From assembly GCA_017428215.1 (NCBI GenBank), contig JAFRRH010000009.1:1-56030 (forward strand): a stretch of DNA of 56,030 bases. The letters run 5' to 3'. The translations under genes were made by a program, and so were the position numbers. Numbering within the stretch: the first letter of the stretch is position 1; each line of letters starts with the position of its first letter. Below are positions 52,335-56,030 of this stretch, in pieces. Origin of the DNA: Selenomonadaceae bacterium. GTDB lineage: Bacteria > Bacillota > Negativicutes > Selenomonadales > Selenomonadaceae. The notes under the pieces are model-generated. The model searched no databases. It saw only the letters and a list, made by a program, of their open reading frames with translations, and was not told the DNA's origin.

Positions 52335-53047
52335 GATTTCAGCGACTTAAACTTTTAATTGGCGAAGAAAATTTTTCCAAGCTGAATTCTGCGACGGTTG
52401 CGGTATTCGGAGTTGGCGGCGTCGGCTCATTTACTGCTGAAGCTTTAGCACGTTCGGGCATTGGGCATTTAGTTTTAATTGATAAAGATAACATTGACGC
52501 GACGAATATTAATCGGCAAATTCACGCGCTGAATTCTACGGTCGGCAAATCTAAGGTTGAAGTTATGCGCGAACGAATTCTCGATATAAATCCTGCCGCG
52601 CAGGTCGATACGATTCAGAAATTTTTATTACTCGGCGAACCCGTCGAGGATTTTTTTATTTGCCAATATGATTATGTTGTAGACGCGATTGACACGTTGA
52701 CGGCGAAAATTTTTCTCGTCGAGGAATGCGAGCGGCGCGGAATTAAAATTATCTCAAGCATGGGCGCAGGAAATAAATTGGATCCGACGCGCTTTAAAGT
52801 CGCTGATATTTTTCAAACGTCGGTTGATCCCGTCGCCAAAATTATGCGCAAAAAATTACGTGAACGCGGAATAAAAAATCTTAAAGTCGTTTGGTCTGAC
52901 GAGCCGCCGCGCCCTGTCAAAGATTTTATCGGCTCTGTGGCGTTCGTGCCTAGCGTCGCAGGTTTGATTATGGCGGGCGAGGTTGTTAAGGATTTGATTT
53001 CTGCAATTTCCGATAAGCAGTCGGCGAATAATTCGTTTTGCGTTTAA
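52331..53047 (+). CDS. tcdA: tRNA threonylcarbamoyladenosine dehydratase
   Basis: E1-like (ThiF superfamily) enzyme that cyclises t6A37 of tRNA. The 238-residue protein has the ATP site AVFGVGGVGSFTAEALARSG, the Asp/Arg region LIDKDNIDATNINRQ and the TcdA-typical SSMGAGNKLDPTRFKVADI and KVVWSDEPP. ATGA overlap with the ftsZ-like gene. Its last 62 bases overlap the convergent AraC gene. Confidence 0.93.
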   Translation: MRFQRLKLLIGEENFSKLNSATVAVFGVGGVGSFTAEALARSGIGHLVLIDKDNIDATNINRQIHALNSTVGKSKVEVMRERILDINPAAQVDTIQKFLLLGEPVEDFFICQYDYVVDAIDTLTAKIFLVEECERRGIKIISSMGAGNKLDPTRFKVADIFQTSVDPVAKIMRKKLRERGIKNLKVVWSDEPPRPVKDFIGSVAFVPSVAGLIMAGEVVKDLISAISDKQSANNSFCV

Positions 53048-53834
53048 AAATTTTTATAAAGGCGGGCAACGAATCGTAGCCGACCTCCTCTGAAATTTCT
53101 GCAACTGTCTTATCGGAGTGAGTGAGCAACATCATAGCGCGTTCCATACGCATTTTAATGACATATTCGACAGGTGCATAGCCCGTTTGTTTTTTAAAAG
53201 TGTGCGCCAGATAACTCGTGCTGACATTTGCGAGGGCGGCAAGCTCCTCTACCGTGATTGTCCGCGTAAAATTTTCGTGAATGTGCGTTATAATTTTTTC
53301 AAGCGGCGAAGTCTCTATAATTTTTTCTTCCGCCTCGCATGACAGCAGATATAAAAGCCGCTCAATGTGGAAAGCGTCTTGAAAAATATTTGTTGTGCCG
53401 CCCTTGCTGAAAAACTGCACACGCTCAAAAATTTCTTGTCCAATTTTTAAATTGTGTGAACGACGAAAGACTGGGCTATTGTTGTTTTGGATAATCATCT
53501 CGGTGACTTCGTGCGAACAAATGCCGTCGAAGTGCACGTACAAAAACTCCAAGCCGTCATGAGCGCGATAATAATGCGGATTGACGCAATCAATCAAGAG
53601 CACATCGCCCTTGCCGATAAGATAATTTTTACCGCAATAGCGCACGTCCATATTGCCTTCGCGCACAAAAATGACCAGTACATAAGGATAAGTTTCGCGC
53701 TCCATAAAGTAACTATTCGTGCAAAAATAATGCCCGCACCAAGTCAAATATTTCATTGTCTTTGCGGCTAATTCCGACGGCTGAAACGTAAAGCACTCGG
53801 AATGGCTCAATATGCCAGGGTCGACGCTCTTCAT
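52986..53834 (-). CDS. AraC-family regulator (sugar catabolism type)
   Basis: 282 residues: an N-terminal cupin ligand domain (YPYVLVIFVREGNMDVRYCG, DVLLIDCVNPHYYRAH) and a C-terminal double helix-turn-helix (TVEELAALANVSTSYLAHTF, TVAEISEEVGYDSLPAFIKI). AAGGAGG precedes ATG 53834. It lies downstream of the isomerase and transporter genes, separated by a terminator, and probably regulates them. The inducer is unknown. Confidence 0.9.
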   Translation of the reverse strand: MKSVDPGILSHSECFTFQPSELAAKTMKYLTWCGHYFCTNSYFMERETYPYVLVIFVREGNMDVRYCGKNYLIGKGDVLLIDCVNPHYYRAHDGLEFLYVHFDGICSHEVTEMIIQNNNSPVFRRSHNLKIGQEIFERVQFFSKGGTTNIFQDAFHIERLLYLLSCEAEEKIIETSPLEKIITHIHENFTRTITVEELAALANVSTSYLAHTFKKQTGYAPVEYVIKMRMERAMMLLTHSDKTVAEISEEVGYDSLPAFIKIFKRKTNYSPTAYRKLQKSNP

Positions 53835-53855
53835 AAGCTTAAGCCTCCTTTAAAT

Positions 53856-53893
53856 GAAAAAAATTCCTGCAGAGAAGAAATTTTCCTGCAGGA
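53856..53893 (-). terminator. Terminator between the isomerase and AraC genes
   Basis: TCCTGCAG (minus 53893-53886) pairs with CTGCAGGA (53872-53865), then a T7-rich run on the minus strand. Only about 20 bases remain before the AraC ATG, with no room for a promoter, so AraC expression must come through read-through or from a promoter upstream of the hairpin. Confidence 0.8.
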
Positions 53894-53925
53894 TAAATTT
53901 TTATCCGAAAGATTAGAGGTAAGAC

Positions 53926-54894
53926 TTATTTGCTAATGGTTTGATTTAAGGCGTCAATGGAAGTTTGCAAGCCGGCTTCAACGCTCATCGTTAAATCTTC
54001 CATTTCAAGAGAGACATAACCGTTATAGCCCATCATGCGGCAAACGCTGAAAAATTCTTTCCACCATTGCAAATCTCGCCCGCAACCAACTGCAACGTAA
54101 TTCCAAGTTCTGTCAGCGGATTTGTCAACGGGCAAATTCTCAAGCAAGCCGTCAACGTCAGCTTTATAGCGTTCAATGCGGGCGTCTTTGCCGTGAATGT
54201 AGAAAATTTTCTCTCCGAGAGCACGAGCGGCGGCAATCGGTTCCGCGCCTTGAATCATCAAATGCGACGGGTCAAGGTTCATGCCAATCATTTTGCCCAA
54301 ATCGGAGCCAACGACTTCGACGAGTTTATTTAAGCTACGGACGTTGTAAACGAGTTGGCAGGGGAATTCTTCAATCGCAATTTTCTCAACGCCGTTATCT
54401 TTGGCAAATTGCGCGTATTCTTTCCACCACTTAGCGGCAACTTCCCACTGATACTTAACGGCTTCAACCATATAGTTTACGCCGTCAAATTCGGGCCAGG
54501 AAATTGTAGAGGTTATCCAGTTAGGAGTAACGTCGCCGGCTTTGGCTTCAGGAAGTCCCGACATCGTGACGATAATTTTAACGCCGAGTTTGCCGGCAAG
54601 TTCTGCCGTGTCGTGAATGGTTTGACTGTGAGCTTTGCCCATAGGATTATTAACGAGCGGATTACCCGAACAATTCAGCGCGGAAATTTCAATGTTGCGC
54701 TTGTCGAGTTCGTCTTTGAAGGCTTGCAACTTAGCGGGGTTGTCGAGCAAGTCACGAGCCGACGGAACATAATGGCAACCGCCCCAGCCGCCAGTCGTGA
54801 TTTCGACCGCGTTAATGCCATAAGCCTTGACTTTGTCGAGCATGTCGCCGAACGGAATTTTACCGAAAACGTCACTGCAGATTGAAAGTTTCAT
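53926..54894 (-). CDS. Xylose-isomerase-like TIM-barrel sugar isomerase/epimerase
   Basis: A 322-residue protein of the AP-endonuclease-2/IolE-IolI superfamily. KLSICSDVFGKIPFGDMLDK starts the barrel; EITTGGWGG, EEFPCQLVYN, NLDPSHLMIQG, YIHGKDARIE and SLEMEDLTM supply the usual Glu, Asp, His and Glu metal ligands. It likely isomerises or epimerises a sugar or inositol derivative imported by the adjacent transporter. AGGAGGG precedes ATG 54894. Confidence 0.85.
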   Translation of the reverse strand: MKLSICSDVFGKIPFGDMLDKVKAYGINAVEITTGGWGGCHYVPSARDLLDNPAKLQAFKDELDKRNIEISALNCSGNPLVNNPMGKAHSQTIHDTAELAGKLGVKIIVTMSGLPEAKAGDVTPNWITSTISWPEFDGVNYMVEAVKYQWEVAAKWWKEYAQFAKDNGVEKIAIEEFPCQLVYNVRSLNKLVEVVGSDLGKMIGMNLDPSHLMIQGAEPIAAARALGEKIFYIHGKDARIERYKADVDGLLENLPVDKSADRTWNYVAVGCGRDLQWWKEFFSVCRMMGYNGYVSLEMEDLTMSVEAGLQTSIDALNQTISK

Positions 54895-54913
54895 TTTAAA
54901 GCCCTCCTAAAAT

Positions 54914-56030
54914 TTAATGTTCTTGTAAAGTGGTGCCGACGGATTGAATTTCTTCGCGATTATAGTTGCGGAATTGATGTTCGATTTGTTCAAGCGTTTT
55001 GCCCATAGTTTCGGGAACGAAAAATCTTGTGAAGGTTATCGAAATCAAACCGATTACCGCAAAGATTATGAATGTTGTTTGCAGACCGAAGCTGGCGAGC
55101 AATGTTGGGAAGAACAAACCGATAACAAAGTTTGTGACCCATACGAACAGTACCGCCAAGCCCATGCCCTTGCCTCTGAAACGGAGCGGGACAATTTCTG
55201 AAATGCTGAGCCAAAGAATCGGACCAATCATGCCTTGCATACTCAAGAGGAACAGCACCGTGCAACCCAATACGAGATACGGGAACGCAGGATTGCCGCT
55301 CATAACCATTGCCAAAACTGCGATCATCAGCAGGGAAAAAGTCGTGCCGCAAAAACCGATAGTCAACATTCTTCTGCGCGGCATAGATTTCATTAAGTAA
55401 ATACCTGTCGAAGTGCCGACGACTGACGCCAGACCGTTCAAAGTGTTTGCAATAATCGAGGCTTGACGAGAGAATCCCGCCTCGTTCAAAACTTGTGAGC
55501 CGTAATACATAATCGAGTTTACGCCGGTTAGCTGAGTAAAGCAAGCTATGCCGATTGCGATGTAGATAATTCTGCGAACCCAAGGCAGATTAATTTCACT
55601 GAGAGCCGCCGCGTTCTCCTTAGCCGCCTTCTCTAGAGTTTCTTCAATTTCTTTGACTTCCTGCGCGGCTCTATCGGCAGTGGCACGAATTTTTTTCAAA
55701 ATTTCAAGCGACTCACTCGAACGACCTTTAGTAATTAACCAACGCGGACTTTCGGGGCAACCTTGAATTCCGAAGAATAACAACACTGCCGGCAATGCCG
55801 CGACCGATAACATGTATCTCCAAACGTGATTTTCGCCCTCCATAGCGACCGCGATAATTGCATTGATAAGAAACGCCAGGAATTGTCCAGTAACGATCAT
55901 CAGCTCGTTTTGAGTAACCATACGCCCGCGTCTTTCAGCAGGTGAAATTTCTGCAAGATAAGCGGGAACTGTGACTGATGCGCCGCCGACCGCCAAACCG
56001 AGTACGAACCTTGAAACCAACATAACGTGG
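54914..56030 (-). CDS. MFS sugar porter, 5' end beyond the window
   Basis: At least 371 codons of a 12-span sugar/inositol symporter (SP family). It shows RGRMVTQNELMIVTGQ, GCPESPRWLI, TGVNSIMYYGSQVLNEAGFS, GPILWLSISEIVPLRFRGKG and VPETMGKTLEQIE. The frame is open to 56030 and begins within the GLAVGGASVTVPAYLAEISP segment, which is normally 90-100 residues from the start, so the N terminus lies outside. It is 19 bases upstream of the isomerase gene in the same operon. Confidence 0.92.
   Translation of the reverse strand, partial: HVMLVSRFVLGLAVGGASVTVPAYLAEISPAERRGRMVTQNELMIVTGQFLAFLINAIIAVAMEGENHVWRYMLSVAALPAVLLFFGIQGCPESPRWLITKGRSSESLEILKKIRATADRAAQEVKEIEETLEKAAKENAAALSEINLPWVRRIIYIAIGIACFTQLTGVNSIMYYGSQVLNEAGFSRQASIIANTLNGLASVVGTSTGIYLMKSMPRRRMLTIGFCGTTFSLLMIAVLAMVMSGNPAFPYLVLGCTVLFLLSMQGMIGPILWLSISEIVPLRFRGKGMGLAVLFVWVTNFVIGLFFPTLLASFGLQTTFIIFAVIGLISITFTRFFVPETMGKTLEQIEHQFRNYNREEIQSVGTTLQEH

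Overview
This 56 kb window looks like a chromosomal segment of a low-to-moderate-GC anaerobic Firmicute, most likely a Negativicute (Selenomonadales or relatives). That is inferred, not proven. The grounds are the rimP-nusA-ylxR-infB block, many strong AGGAGG ribosome binding sites with frequent TTG/GTG starts, methionine-gamma-lyase (YnbB) and LMW phosphatase genes of Firmicute type, and envelope genes expected of a double-membrane cell (a GT9 heptosyltransferase-like enzyme, Psd and PssA, dTDP-rhamnose genes). No rRNA, tRNA, CRISPR array, transposase or prophage was seen. No stretch longer than about 250 bases lacks a gene.

Layout: 1-7.0 kb, minus strand: start of a CstA-type transporter, infB with a large 39-bp tandem repeat, ylxR, nusA, rimP, fabF. 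7.1-12.7 kb, plus strand: hisH, then a McrBC type IV restriction pair, ilvB and an MTAP-family phosphorylase. 12.8-16.1 kb: an orphan membrane-fusion protein, trpB with an odd upstream mini-ORF, and dedA. 16.2-20.8 kb, minus strand: hypD, a small HNH protein, LMW phosphatase, YnbB, radA. 20.9-25.0 kb: a CNNM/CorC-type protein, then def, ispG and a C-terminal processing protease on the minus strand. 25.1-32.7 kb, plus strand: GT9, tatD, rarA, an AraC regulator, ilvA, rsmD, coaD and a coiled-coil protein with a Q-rich tail. 32.8-42.5 kb, plus strand: rfbD, glmS, a defence cassette (DUF262/DUF1524 protein plus a DpnA/DpnII-like restriction-modification pair), wecG/tagA, psd, pssA and eno. 42.6-48.2 kb, minus strand: a GGDEF sensor, a small exported protein, cbiD, rfbB, rplT, rpmI and infC with a structured leader. 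48.5-53.0 kb: a coiled-coil membrane protein, an MBL hydrolase, a small HMA-like protein (minus strand), crcB, a cysteine hydrolase, a divergent ftsZ and tcdA. 53.0-56.0 kb, minus strand: an AraC regulator, a sugar isomerase and a sugar transporter cut by the window edge.

Two signals span the whole window. The octamer CTGCGCGG (or its complement CCGCGCAG) occurs about 52 times by my hand count, roughly once per kb. It lies in both orientations, in several reading frames and inside terminators, which is the density and behaviour of a DNA uptake sequence or a HIP1-like iterated word. In contrast, GATC, the predicted target of the DpnII-like enzyme, occurs only about 33 times where roughly 200 would be expected. 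Six of those 33 sites lie inside the 3.4 kb defence cassette, which suggests the cassette is younger than the depletion.

Biosynthetic genes are scattered as singletons (hisH without hisF, trpB without trpA, ilvB without ilvN, hypD without other hyp genes) and are interleaved with restriction genes. The housekeeping chains glmS...pssA and hisH...ilvB are interrupted by defence genes with tight translational coupling.
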